A stretch of DNA of 64,000 bases. It comes from Bradyrhizobium sp. BTAi1. GTDB taxonomy: Bacteria > Pseudomonadota > Alphaproteobacteria > Rhizobiales > Xanthobacteraceae. The DNA is taken from positions 6,901,501-6,965,500 of the forward strand of contig NC_009485.1 in assembly GCF_000015165.1 (NCBI RefSeq). The letters are read 5' to 3'. Positions 9,051-16,880 of the stretch are shown one piece after another. The notes beneath the pieces were generated by a model. That model ran no database searches and had not been told where the DNA came from. It worked only from the letters and a program-made list of their open reading frames with translations. Each line of letters opens with the position of its first letter. Position 1 is the stretch's first letter. The translations under genes were made by a program, and so were the position numbers.

Positions 9051-9938
9051 TTAGACGATGCCGAGCTTGGCGATGCTGTCGACCAGATCGCGCGTGGTTT
9101 CGTCCGGGGTCCGGCCGCTGGTATCCACCATGAGCTCCGCCTGCGCGTAAAGCTCCTCGCGGCTTGCGAGGATCGACTTCAGCTCGTCCATCGCCTGCGG
9201 ATTGCCGCTCATCGGACGCAGATCGCCCTGGGCGCGGACCCGCTCCATGTGCTCGTCGGCGCGGGCCTTCAGCCAGATCGTATGGAAGTGCCGCAGCAGG
9301 AAGGCGAAGGTCTCGGGCTCCGCCACGATGCCGCCGGCCACCGCCAGCACGACCTCGTCGGCGGTCGCCACGACACGCTCGAGCGCGCGCCGCTCCAGAT
9401 GGCGATATCCCTCCTGGCCATACAGCGCCAGGACCTCGTTGACGGGGATGCCGCTGACCTCCTCGATCTCCCTGTTCAGCTCGACGAAGGGCAGTGCCAG
9501 CGCCTGGCCCAGCCGCTTCCCCAATGTCGTCTTGCCGGCGCCGCGCAGACCGATCAGGCATAGCCGCTTCTGCCGCAGCTGCGCCGGCTGGCTCGGATCG
9601 AGGATCCGCATCACCTGCCGACGCTGCTCGCGCTTGGCCTCGCGGAACAGCTCGGCGCAGCGGACCACCTCGGAGGTCCAGGGATCGTCGGATCCCACCA
9701 GCCATTCCATGCGGTGATCGAGCGCTTCGGAGATCCGCCACAACAGCGCAATCGAGATGTTGCCGCTTCCGCTCTCGAGCTGAGCGAGGTAGCGCAGCGA
9801 CACGCGCGACAATTCGGCCAGCTTGTTCCGGGAGATGCCGCGGCGTTCCCGCGCCTTCCGCACCCGTTCTCCGACCAACGACAAGAATGCAGCCGCACGT
9901 CCGGACGTATCGGGTGGCTTGTCGTCGGGGCTATTCAC
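9051..9938 (-). CDS. Second BoxR-like regulator, paralogue of boxR
   Basis: A 295-residue protein with the same two modules: XRE helix-turn-helix (about 20-82, ISRNKLAELSRVSLRYLAQL) and a shikimate-kinase-like domain with P-loop GLRGAGKTT at 130-138. Several blocks match the neighbouring boxR product almost residue for residue, for example FVELNREIE, the LYGQ segment, and HMERVRAQGD followed by RPM. It lacks the Cys-containing tail. The two genes run tail to tail with 30 bases between the stop codons, so they have separate promoters. Only one isolated TGCA lies in its upstream region, so it is probably not controlled like boxC. It may be a duplicated BoxR with partly redundant function, or one with a different CoA-ester effector. 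Which copy controls the operon cannot be read here. Confidence 0.88.
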   Translation of the reverse strand: MNSPDDKPPDTSGRAAAFLSLVGERVRKARERRGISRNKLAELSRVSLRYLAQLESGSGNISIALLWRISEALDHRMEWLVGSDDPWTSEVVRCAELFREAKREQRRQVMRILDPSQPAQLRQKRLCLIGLRGAGKTTLGKRLGQALALPFVELNREIEEVSGIPVNEVLALYGQEGYRHLERRALERVVATADEVVLAVAGGIVAEPETFAFLLRHFHTIWLKARADEHMERVRAQGDLRPMSGNPQAMDELKSILASREELYAQAELMVDTSGRTPDETTRDLVDSIAKLGIV

Positions 9939-10114
9939 CGTTCCTCGGCTCGAGACGTCAGCAATCGCTGCGACACTAAGCCTTTATCCAGCCCATGTGA
10001 ACCTTGCAGGGGCTCGCGGCCGGCGTCCTCAACAAGCGCGCTTCAGACGTGATCGTCCGCCACCCCACCCGGGTGCGGCGGAACCGGCGGCGGCTGACGA
10101 GGTCTCCGGAGCCT

Positions 10115-11059
10115 TCAGCGTCCAGTCGCCTCCTGCGATTGCCGGAAGGCCAGATAGTCGCTCGCGCAGCGGTCGACCGCCTCCATCTGCGGGACATGCC
10201 CGACATTCTTCAGCAGGATCGAACGCGAGTTGGGGATCAGCCGCTTGAACGTCCGCAGCACGGACGGCGGAACAAGCCGATCGGAATCCCCGAACACGAT
10301 GAGGGTCGGCGCCGTGATCTTGGGAAGCCGCTCTTCGAGATTGTAGCCGGAGATGTCCTGCATGATCCGGGCAAAGATGCGCGTGTGGAGCGCATAATTC
10401 GCCGCGGCGCGGCGCCCCAGGGCCTGCCAGACACAATACGGAAGCCTCGGCAGCTTGAACATCGCGAGGTGCATGACACCACGCAGCTCCGACGGCGAGC
10501 GGCAACAGAGGACATATTCACCGCGCCTGAACGCCTCCATCGGCAGAGAGTGATCGAGCTCAGACGTTCCCGCGGCGGAGATCAGCCACAGGCTCTCGAC
10601 CATCTCAGGGCTGGATGCGGCGAACCCGGCACTGATCCAGCCTCCCATGGAGTGGCCGCCGAGATGCACCCGATGCAGGCCAAGGGCCTTGATGATCTCG
10701 CGGAGATTGTCGACCTGAGCCGAGATGCCGTAGTCGGCCCGCTCCGGCTTGTCGCTGTCGCCAAACCCTGGGAGATCCGGAAGGATGACGCGGTAATGCC
10801 CCGTCAGCTTGCCGGCGACGTCCAGAAGCGTGCCGCGGTCGACGCCCATTCCGTGAAGCAGAACGAGCGGCTCCCCGCTGCCGGCCTCCCAATATGCGAT
10901 GTTGATTCCGCGTATGCTCAGCCGCTTGTCGGCAAATCCCATGATCCGCAAACGCAATGCGAGGAGCTGTCTGGCGGTGAATTCGGGGACAATGAAATTA
11001 AGAAACGCGATGGCAAGCAAAATCCCCGCAACGGCGGCAACGAAGACAACGATGAGCAA
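10115..11059 (-). CDS. Membrane-anchored alpha/beta hydrolase
   Basis: Esterase or hydrolase of the alpha/beta fold, 314 residues. The first 25 residues (LLIVVFVAAVAGILLAIAFL) form a membrane anchor or uncleaved signal. The catalytic triad is visible: nucleophile Ser in GGHSMGGW, Asp in VFGDSDRLVP and His in NVGHVPQM; the oxyanion-hole HGMGVDRG motif precedes it. The start is a TTG with AGGAGA five bases upstream. It is downstream of and in line with the xylC-xylB genes, 135 bases from xylB, and might be part of that transcript. One possible job is hydrolysis of an aromatic ester to feed the alcohol/aldehyde dehydrogenases, but the substrate is unknown. Confidence 0.85.
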   Translation of the reverse strand: MLIVVFVAAVAGILLAIAFLNFIVPEFTARQLLALRLRIMGFADKRLSIRGINIAYWEAGSGEPLVLLHGMGVDRGTLLDVAGKLTGHYRVILPDLPGFGDSDKPERADYGISAQVDNLREIIKALGLHRVHLGGHSMGGWISAGFAASSPEMVESLWLISAAGTSELDHSLPMEAFRRGEYVLCCRSPSELRGVMHLAMFKLPRLPYCVWQALGRRAAANYALHTRIFARIMQDISGYNLEERLPKITAPTLIVFGDSDRLVPPSVLRTFKRLIPNSRSILLKNVGHVPQMEAVDRCASDYLAFRQSQEATGR

Positions 11060-11194
11060 TCTATTCTCCTGAATGGGTCATGGTGTTGTAATCGCCGGCC
11101 CGGCAGCAGCGTGGATGACGTAGTCGTCAGCTCGCCATTCACGCGATGGTCTGCAGCCGAGCCCGATGGCACCGCGCCGAAGACGACGATCCGA

Positions 11195-12295
11195 TCAGCT
11201 CATGCGCACGATCGGCTTGATGGTCCTGCCCGTCTCGGAGTCGTGAATGGCCTCGTTGATCTGGTCGAGGCTGTAGAACTTCACCAGCCGGTCGAACGGG
11301 AAGCGTCCTTGCGCGTTCAGCTCCGCCAGCATCGGGATGAAGACCTCAGGCACGCTCTCACCTTCCACGATGCCCATCAGGCGGCGACCGCCGCTCATGA
11401 AGTGCACCTCGTCGAGCGTGATTTCAGTTCCCATCGCCGAAGCGCCGAGAATGCCGCACGTGCCCATCGGAGCGAGGCTCATCACAGCTCCGCGAATGAC
11501 TGCAGCGATGCCGGTCGTATCCAGCGCGAAGTTGACGCCATAGCCGGTGATCTTCGTGATCTCTTCGGTGGCGTCGACCCTGGTCGGATTGATGGTGTGG
11601 GTGGCGCCGAGCTCGCGGGCCATGGCCAGGCGATCATCATTGGTATCGACAGCGACGATCGTCGCTGCACCCACCACCCGTGCCGCCATCAGTGCCGACA
11701 GGCCGACTGAGCCCGCCCCGAACACGGCAAAGGATTTTCCGGCCGAGATCTTCAGCGCGTTCATCACGGCCCCGGCGCCGGTCTGGATGCCGCATGCCAG
11801 CGGCCCCAGCAATTCCAGATCGAACTTCGCATCGACCTTCACCACATTGGCCTCGTGACAGATGGCGTGGCAGGCGAACGACGACTGGCCGAAGAAGTTG
11901 CCGTTGATGCGCTCGCCCTGCTTGGAAAGGGCACTCGTGCCATCGGCACGGGCAGCAAAGAAGTTGCGCGGAAAGAACTCGTGGCAATAGCTCACATGAT
12001 GGTCCTGACAGCTCGGGCAGCGGCCGCAGGAGTTGAAGGTCATGACGACGTGATCACCGACATCGACCTTGGAAATCGCGCGGCCGACCTTGGTCACGAT
12101 GCCGGCGCCTTCATGGCCGAGCACCACGGGCAGCGGCGTCGGCAACATGCCGTCGCGGACGACCAGGTCGGTGTGGCACACCCCGGTGGCCACGACCTTG
12201 ACGAGAATTTCGTTGTCGCGGGGATCTTCGATGTCGAGCGCTTCGATGCTCAGGGGAGCGCCCTGAACGCGGGCGACGGCGGCTTTGATCTGCAT
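11195..12295 (-). CDS. xylB: Aryl-alcohol (benzyl alcohol) dehydrogenase, zinc-dependent
   Basis: NAD-dependent medium-chain dehydrogenase that would oxidise benzyl alcohol to benzaldehyde. I start at the ATG at 12295 (MQIKAAVARVQGAPLSIEAL), which follows GGAGTCCATC; this gives 366 residues, the size of TOL-type XylB. Catalytic zinc ligands are in GVCHTDLVVRDG and GHEGAG, the structural zinc cysteines in CGRCPSCQDHHVSYC, and the NAD motif in VFGAGSVGLSALMAA. It lies 80 bases after xylC, with a 10-bp perfect hairpin in the gap, and both are probably transcribed from the sigma-54 promoter at 14.0 kb. Other primary aromatic or allylic alcohols are possible substrates. Confidence 0.88.
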   Translation of the reverse strand: MQIKAAVARVQGAPLSIEALDIEDPRDNEILVKVVATGVCHTDLVVRDGMLPTPLPVVLGHEGAGIVTKVGRAISKVDVGDHVVMTFNSCGRCPSCQDHHVSYCHEFFPRNFFAARADGTSALSKQGERINGNFFGQSSFACHAICHEANVVKVDAKFDLELLGPLACGIQTGAGAVMNALKISAGKSFAVFGAGSVGLSALMAARVVGAATIVAVDTNDDRLAMARELGATHTINPTRVDATEEITKITGYGVNFALDTTGIAAVIRGAVMSLAPMGTCGILGASAMGTEITLDEVHFMSGGRRLMGIVEGESVPEVFIPMLAELNAQGRFPFDRLVKFYSLDQINEAIHDSETGRTIKPIVRMS

Positions 12296-12333
12296 GATGG
12301 ACTCCAAGACAGGAAACGGGACACGTCTCGCCA

Positions 12334-12359
12334 GCCGGTCCGGAACGCCCCGGACCGGC
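12334..12359 (-). promoter_or_regulatory. Intercistronic hairpin between xylC and xylB
   Basis: GCCGGTCCGG and CCGGACCGGC pair perfectly over 10 bp around a 6-base loop, in the 80-base gap between xylC and xylB. No U run follows, so termination is unlikely. Transcript stabilisation or processing that changes the ratio of the two dehydrogenases is plausible. It parallels the boxB-boxA hairpin. Confidence 0.55.
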
Positions 12360-12375
12360 AGTTGATCGTTCAAGG

Positions 12376-13848
12376 TCAGAATGGATAGGCTGAGGCCTGC
12401 GCCTTGGTGGAAATCCACTGCCACTGAGTGAATTCCTCGATGTCGGCCGGCCCGCCGATCCGACTGCCATTGCCGGACTTGCCACGTCCGCCGAAGGGCG
12501 CAAACGGACCACCATTGACCGTCTGATCATTGATATGGAGCTGGCCCACATTGAGCTGCTCGCCAATCGCCATGGCGCGCCCGAGATCCGACGAGATCAC
12601 GCCCGCTGCCAGCCCGTAGTCGGATGCGTTGGCGAGTGCGACGGCCTCCGCGTCGGAGGAGAACGAGACGACGCACGCGACCGGACCGAAGATCTCCTCC
12701 TCGAAGGCCAGCATGCCCGGCTTCACGCCTGCCAGCACGGTCGCCGCGTAGAACCGTCCCTGATGGGTGCCGCCGGCCAGCAGCTTCGCTCCCTTGGCAA
12801 CGGCATCGTCAACGATCTTCTGGATCGACGCGACCTGATTGTCGCTGATGATGGGACCAAGCGCGACCTGTCCCGTGGACGGGTCACCGACGGGCAGGTG
12901 CGCCGCCTTGGTGACCAGCCGCTCCGTCAACGCATCCGCCACGCTGTGATGGGCGAGGATGAGGCCCGTCGCCATGCAGATCTGTCCCTGGTGCAAGAAG
13001 GCTCCCCAGGCGGCGTTCGACGCGGCGATATCCAGGTCGGCGTCATCGAGCACGATCAGCGCATTCTTGCCGCCCAGTTCGAGCTGCACCTTCTTGAGAT
13101 GACGTCCTGCCACTTCACCGACTTTCGCGCCGGCAACGGCCGAGCCCGTGAAGGAGATCATGGCGATGTTCGGATCCCTGCACATCGCCTCGCCGGCCTC
13201 GGCCCCGCCAGGCACGACCTGCAGCACGCCTTTCGGAAGTCCCGCATCTTCGAAGATGCGGGCGATGATGATGCCGCCGGCGATGGGCGTGCGCGGATCC
13301 GGCTTGTGCAGCACCGCGTTGCCGCATGCGAGCGCGGCCGCGATCGCGCGCACCGACAGCACCAGAGGGAAGTTGAAGGGAGAGATGACGCCGACCACGC
13401 CATGCGGCACACGCCGCGCATGATTGCTGCGGCCGTCCATGGCCGGCAGCATCACCCCCATGGGCTGCGTCGCCAGCGTCGCCGCATGACGAATGAACAG
13501 CGCGCCGTGCTCGATCTCGATCCCGGCCTTGGGCTGGATCGAGCCGGATTCGCGCATGATCCAAGGAATGAGTTCAGCGCTGTTGGCCTCCAGCAGGTCC
13601 GCGGCCTTGTTGAGAATACGGGCTCGCTCGGCGGGCAGCGTCCTGGCCCAGGCCGGCTGGGCGGCGCGCGCCTGCTGCGCCGCGCGGGCAATGTCGTCCG
13701 CGCCGCCGACGCCGACCATGGCGATCACGGCGTCCGTTGCCGGATCGCGGACGTCGATGACGCCCGCGGATGTCCCGGCCCAGTCGGCAAAGAACGCCCG
13801 GCCTTCCCAGCGGCCCGCATCAAGAAAGGTGTCAGTCTGAATGCTCAA
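12376..13848 (-). CDS. xylC: Benzaldehyde dehydrogenase (NAD+)
   Basis: Aldehyde dehydrogenase family enzyme oxidising benzaldehyde to benzoate. Family features: VGVISPFNFPLVLSVRA, SFTGSAVAGAKVG, ELGGKNA with the general base Glu, HQGQICMATG with the catalytic Cys, and EEIFGPVACVV. The C-terminal run GGPADIEEFTQWQWIS closely matches TOL XylC as I remember it. I place the start at the TTG at 13848, which follows GGAGGATGGGACG and gives 490 residues, the XylC size. An ATG at 13881 is the alternative and has no ribosome site. The open frame runs on to 14067, but that would begin upstream of the promoter at 14020-14035, so it is rejected. Its product feeds the benzoate:CoA ligase encoded 10 kb away. 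Confidence 0.9.
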   Translation of the reverse strand: MSIQTDTFLDAGRWEGRAFFADWAGTSAGVIDVRDPATDAVIAMVGVGGADDIARAAQQARAAQPAWARTLPAERARILNKAADLLEANSAELIPWIMRESGSIQPKAGIEIEHGALFIRHAATLATQPMGVMLPAMDGRSNHARRVPHGVVGVISPFNFPLVLSVRAIAAALACGNAVLHKPDPRTPIAGGIIIARIFEDAGLPKGVLQVVPGGAEAGEAMCRDPNIAMISFTGSAVAGAKVGEVAGRHLKKVQLELGGKNALIVLDDADLDIAASNAAWGAFLHQGQICMATGLILAHHSVADALTERLVTKAAHLPVGDPSTGQVALGPIISDNQVASIQKIVDDAVAKGAKLLAGGTHQGRFYAATVLAGVKPGMLAFEEEIFGPVACVVSFSSDAEAVALANASDYGLAAGVISSDLGRAMAIGEQLNVGQLHINDQTVNGGPFAPFGGRGKSGNGSRIGGPADIEEFTQWQWISTKAQASAYPF

Positions 13849-14019
13849 CGTCCCATCCTCCGTTAGCTCGCGAACGATCATGGGGCACGCGAGAACGGAG
13901 AGGACGGAGCTGTTCAACCAGGCACAACGTCGGTTCGACGCCGCGCCGGTGCCATCGCCAGGCCCGAGCCTCTGACTTCCTCCCGCGTCCGCTGTCGTCG
14001 CAGATCGCAAAACGTAGTT

Positions 14020-14035
14020 CGCAAGGACCGTGCCA
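14020..14035 (-). promoter_or_regulatory. Sigma-54 promoter of xylC-xylB
   Basis: The minus strand reads TGGCACGGTCCTTGCG, which matches the -24/-12 consensus TGGCACG-N4-TTGC at every key position. Transcription should start near 14009, leaving a leader of about 160 bases before xylC. The divergent gene encodes a sigma-54 activator, which supports the call. Confidence 0.85.
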
Positions 14036-14144
14036 GGCCGCCGGGACGTTGTGGCGCACGTCGTCAAAACCGAAATTCTTTTCTTATCTTCAAAGGCTTC
14101 CCGGCACGCTTTCGCGGACAGGAGGGCCTGGTTGCCTCCGCTGT

Positions 14145-14166
14145 GGATTCATGAAAACATGAATCC
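14145..14166. promoter_or_regulatory. 22-bp palindrome, likely activator binding site
   Basis: GGATTCATG and CATGAATCC are perfect 9-bp arms around AAAA. The site is centred about 146 bases upstream of the predicted xylC start point, the usual distance for an enhancer-like site of a sigma-54 activator, and 36 bases before the activator gene itself. The sequence is not one I recognise as the TOL XylR site, so the specificity may be its own. Autoregulation is also possible. Confidence 0.7.
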
Positions 14167-14201
14167 GGAGTTGGTTGGTTAAGAAAATGATGAAACTTTA
14201 G

Positions 14202-15965
14202 ATGGCGGGAAGACGTCAGGATCGGAAGATCTCACTCGCGGAAGCCGCTCAACAACAGGGGCAACGGCCGGACCGAGGCACCAGCCGCGCGCTTGAAGAT
14301 GGCGCCAGTCCGACGCTGCGGGACCTGACCGAGGTGCTGCATTTTGCACTCGGGGATGGTCGCATCTGGCTGAACGATCAACGCATGGTGCTGATGCAGT
14401 CGCTGGTGCTCGGACGCCTTCGCGCCGAGATCATCGATGCGTTCGGCTTCGAAACGGCGCGCGCTATCTTCATGCGGGTGGGCTTCATGCAAGGCGTCCG
14501 CGACGCCGAACTGATCAGCCAACGATTTCCGCAGGACGACCTGACCCGCGCGCTCGCTGCAGGCCCCCGCGTTCATACACTGGAAGGCTTCGTCAAGGTG
14601 ACGACGAAGCATTTCGAGTTCGACCGGACCAAGGGCACCTATTACGGCGAATTCCACTGGGACGATTCCTCCGAGGCCGCCGAGCATGTTGCGGGCTACG
14701 GACTGGCGTCCGAGCCGGTGTGCTGGATGCAGACCGGCTATCCCTCGGGCTACACGTCCAAGCTGCTCGGCCGCACCGTCATCTTTCGCGAGATGGAATG
14801 TGCCGGAATGGGTGCGCCGCGCTGCCTTGTAATCGGGCGGGAGGCGGAGGCGTGGGGCAAGGACGCTCCGGAGCGCGAATATCTCGGACTCGAGTGGCGC
14901 GCACGCCGTCGATCACCGGCGCCACCCCGAGTTCCGTCCCGGGCAAGTCGGCCGGCGCCAGCAATGGACGGCGGCGTCGCCGTAGGCGTGTCGACAGGCT
15001 TTCTGCGCACACGGCTGATGATGGAAAAGGTGGCGCCGACCGACGCCACGGTGCTCGTCATCGGCGAATCCGGCGTCGGCAAGGAGCTGTTTGCGAACCA
15101 GCTCCACGACATGAGCGCCCGGCGAAGCGGCCCCTTCATCCCGATCAACTGTGCGGCAATCCCCGAAACGCTGGTGGAATCGGAATTGTTCGGCGTCGAA
15201 CGCGGCGCCTTCACCGGCGCAATCGCGTCCCGGCCCGGCTATTTCGAGCGCGCCTCGGGCGGCACGCTGTTTCTCGACGAGATCTCCTCGCTTGCCTATT
15301 CCGCGCAAGGCAAGCTGCTGCGCGCATTGCAGGAGCGCAAGATCGAGCGGGTCGGCGGAGGCAAGACGATCCCGGTCAATGTGCGCGTCGTGGCCGCGGC
15401 GAACGTGGATTTGTCCGAGGAGGTTCAGGCCGGACGCTTCCGCCAGGATCTGTATTTCCGGCTCAGCGTGTTTCCGATCCTGATTCCGCCGCTGCGCGAG
15501 CGTCGCGACGACATTCCGCTGCTGATGTCGCATTTCCTGCGGCTGTTCAACGCGAAACACGGGCGCAAGGTCCTCGGCTTCACCAGGGCTGCGACCGACG
15601 CGTTGCTCGGCTACGGCTTTCCAGGCAATATCCGTGAATTGCAGAACCTCGTCGAACGCGGTGTCATCTTCGCCGATGACGAGCGCCAGATCGACCAGCA
15701 TCATCTGTTCATCGGCAATGAGCGCCTGTCATCGGCATTGCGGCTGACGGATATGGGACGCGTCGAGCAGGCTCCCGATTCCGCAGCCGACGCAGGGCGG
15801 CGTCAACCGTCGTCGCCAGGATCGGAGGTGGAGGCGCTCCGCCACGCGGAGCAGGCGCTCTATGCGAGAGCGCTCGCCGCGGCCGACGGCAACGTCTCAG
15901 CTGCGGCACGCGCGCTCGGAATGAGTCGTGCCAAGCTCGAATATCGCCTCAGAAAACAGCGGTGA
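14202..15965 (+). CDS. XylR/DmpR/MopR-type sigma-54-dependent activator
   Basis: Aromatic-responsive activator of 587 residues. The N-terminal sensing part includes a V4R domain with C174, E197, C200 and C208; this spacing equals the zinc site reported for MopR (C155, E178, C181, C189). The AAA+ domain has Walker A GESGVGKE at 288-295, the sigma-54 contact loop GAFTGA at 335-340 and Walker B GTLFLDE at 354-360. A Fis-type helix-turn-helix ends the protein (NVSAAARALGMSRAKLEYRL). It is divergent from xylC, whose promoter is sigma-54 type. The ligand is probably an aromatic such as benzyl alcohol or benzaldehyde; this is inferred from the target genes. The ribosome site is weak, which would suit low expression. 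Confidence 0.93.
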   Translation: MAGRRQDRKISLAEAAQQQGQRPDRGTSRALEDGASPTLRDLTEVLHFALGDGRIWLNDQRMVLMQSLVLGRLRAEIIDAFGFETARAIFMRVGFMQGVRDAELISQRFPQDDLTRALAAGPRVHTLEGFVKVTTKHFEFDRTKGTYYGEFHWDDSSEAAEHVAGYGLASEPVCWMQTGYPSGYTSKLLGRTVIFREMECAGMGAPRCLVIGREAEAWGKDAPEREYLGLEWRARRRSPAPPRVPSRASRPAPAMDGGVAVGVSTGFLRTRLMMEKVAPTDATVLVIGESGVGKELFANQLHDMSARRSGPFIPINCAAIPETLVESELFGVERGAFTGAIASRPGYFERASGGTLFLDEISSLAYSAQGKLLRALQERKIERVGGGKTIPVNVRVVAAANVDLSEEVQAGRFRQDLYFRLSVFPILIPPLRERRDDIPLLMSHFLRLFNAKHGRKVLGFTRAATDALLGYGFPGNIRELQNLVERGVIFADDERQIDQHHLFIGNERLSSALRLTDMGRVEQAPDSAADAGRRQPSSPGSEVEALRHAEQALYARALAAADGNVSAAARALGMSRAKLEYRLRKQR

Positions 15966-16030
15966 ACCGCAATCGCCTGTGGATCAAAGCCCCTTCTCGG
16001 CGAGCGATCCCGGCGTAATCCACCAGTCGC

Positions 16031-16864
16031 TCACGACGATCTGCGGGTCTTTCTCCGGAGCGGCGTTGTCGAAACCTGCGAGGGTAAGCCGCGTTCAATG
16101 TCACGACAAAACAGCGGCGAGAGAGCGGAGGCCTGCGCCCACCACGCTGTCAACTGCGCGTCGCCGTCCGGATCGCCGCGCCCTGCGCACGGAAAGATCT
16201 CGATCCCGCAGATCGTATCTGCTCGATATCCGCCTGGCGACCGTGCGATCTTGACCACCCGCCCCTGCCTGTCCGGCCCCGTCAACGGCACCAGAAGACG
16301 ACCGGTCCGTCCGAGCGAATCGATCCACGATTGATGTGGATAGCCGAACCCGGCGTGGACGACGACGACATCGGCCGGCCCGGGTATCGCCTCGAACCCG
16401 TCGCCATGCACGACCTCGACATTTCGCCAATCGCGCAGATTGGCTTCGGCGCGCGCGACGAACGCCTCTTCACAGTCGATCGCAATGACCGTTCCACGCC
16501 TGCCGACCAGCTCGGACAAGATCGCCGCGTAGTAGCCCAGCCCACATCCGATCTGCACGACGCGCTCGCCTTCCTTGATGTCGAGCACGTCGAACACATG
16601 CGCCCACAGGCTCGGCAGCCCCGTATCGAGCTGGCGGCTCTCATCGATGGCGACGAGCACATCCGAATACAGATGGATCGGATCCGCGCTTTGCGTGCTC
16701 CAATAGTCGCGCACCGTGCCGCTCCGGATGCGCCACGGTCCCTGGTCCAGGAAGCGCTCGCGGGGAACGGTGGCCAAGGCCTGCACCAAGCGCGGCGATG
16801 TGATCTTCTCGTTGCGCGCAATTTCATCGGCGTAACGCCGGCGGGCCGCCGCAACATCGCTCAT
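16031..16864 (-). CDS. Protein-L-isoaspartate O-methyltransferase-like protein
   Basis: SAM-dependent methyltransferase of the Pcm type, 277 residues. The protein has the early PRERFLDQGPWR block typical of Pcm, the SAM-binding motif VVQIGCGLGYYAAIL, an acidic second motif (TVIAIDCEEAFVARAEANL) and VHGDGFEAIPGPADVVVVHA. Classical Pcm proteins of about 210 residues repair isoaspartyl residues. This one is longer at the C-terminus and may have a different substrate. It lies 16 bases downstream of the large cyclase gene on the same strand, so the two are probably co-transcribed. Confidence 0.8.
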   Translation of the reverse strand: MSDVAAARRRYADEIARNEKITSPRLVQALATVPRERFLDQGPWRIRSGTVRDYWSTQSADPIHLYSDVLVAIDESRQLDTGLPSLWAHVFDVLDIKEGERVVQIGCGLGYYAAILSELVGRRGTVIAIDCEEAFVARAEANLRDWRNVEVVHGDGFEAIPGPADVVVVHAGFGYPHQSWIDSLGRTGRLLVPLTGPDRQGRVVKIARSPGGYRADTICGIEIFPCAGRGDPDGDAQLTAWWAQASALSPLFCRDIERGLPSQVSTTPLRRKTRRSS

Positions 16865-16880
16865 CGAGCCGGTCTCCTGA

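Noticed and set aside
7970..9133. A 387-residue frame starting before boxR
   Set aside because: It is out of frame with the XRE and kinase-like domains and covers operator bases; a pure shadow of boxR.
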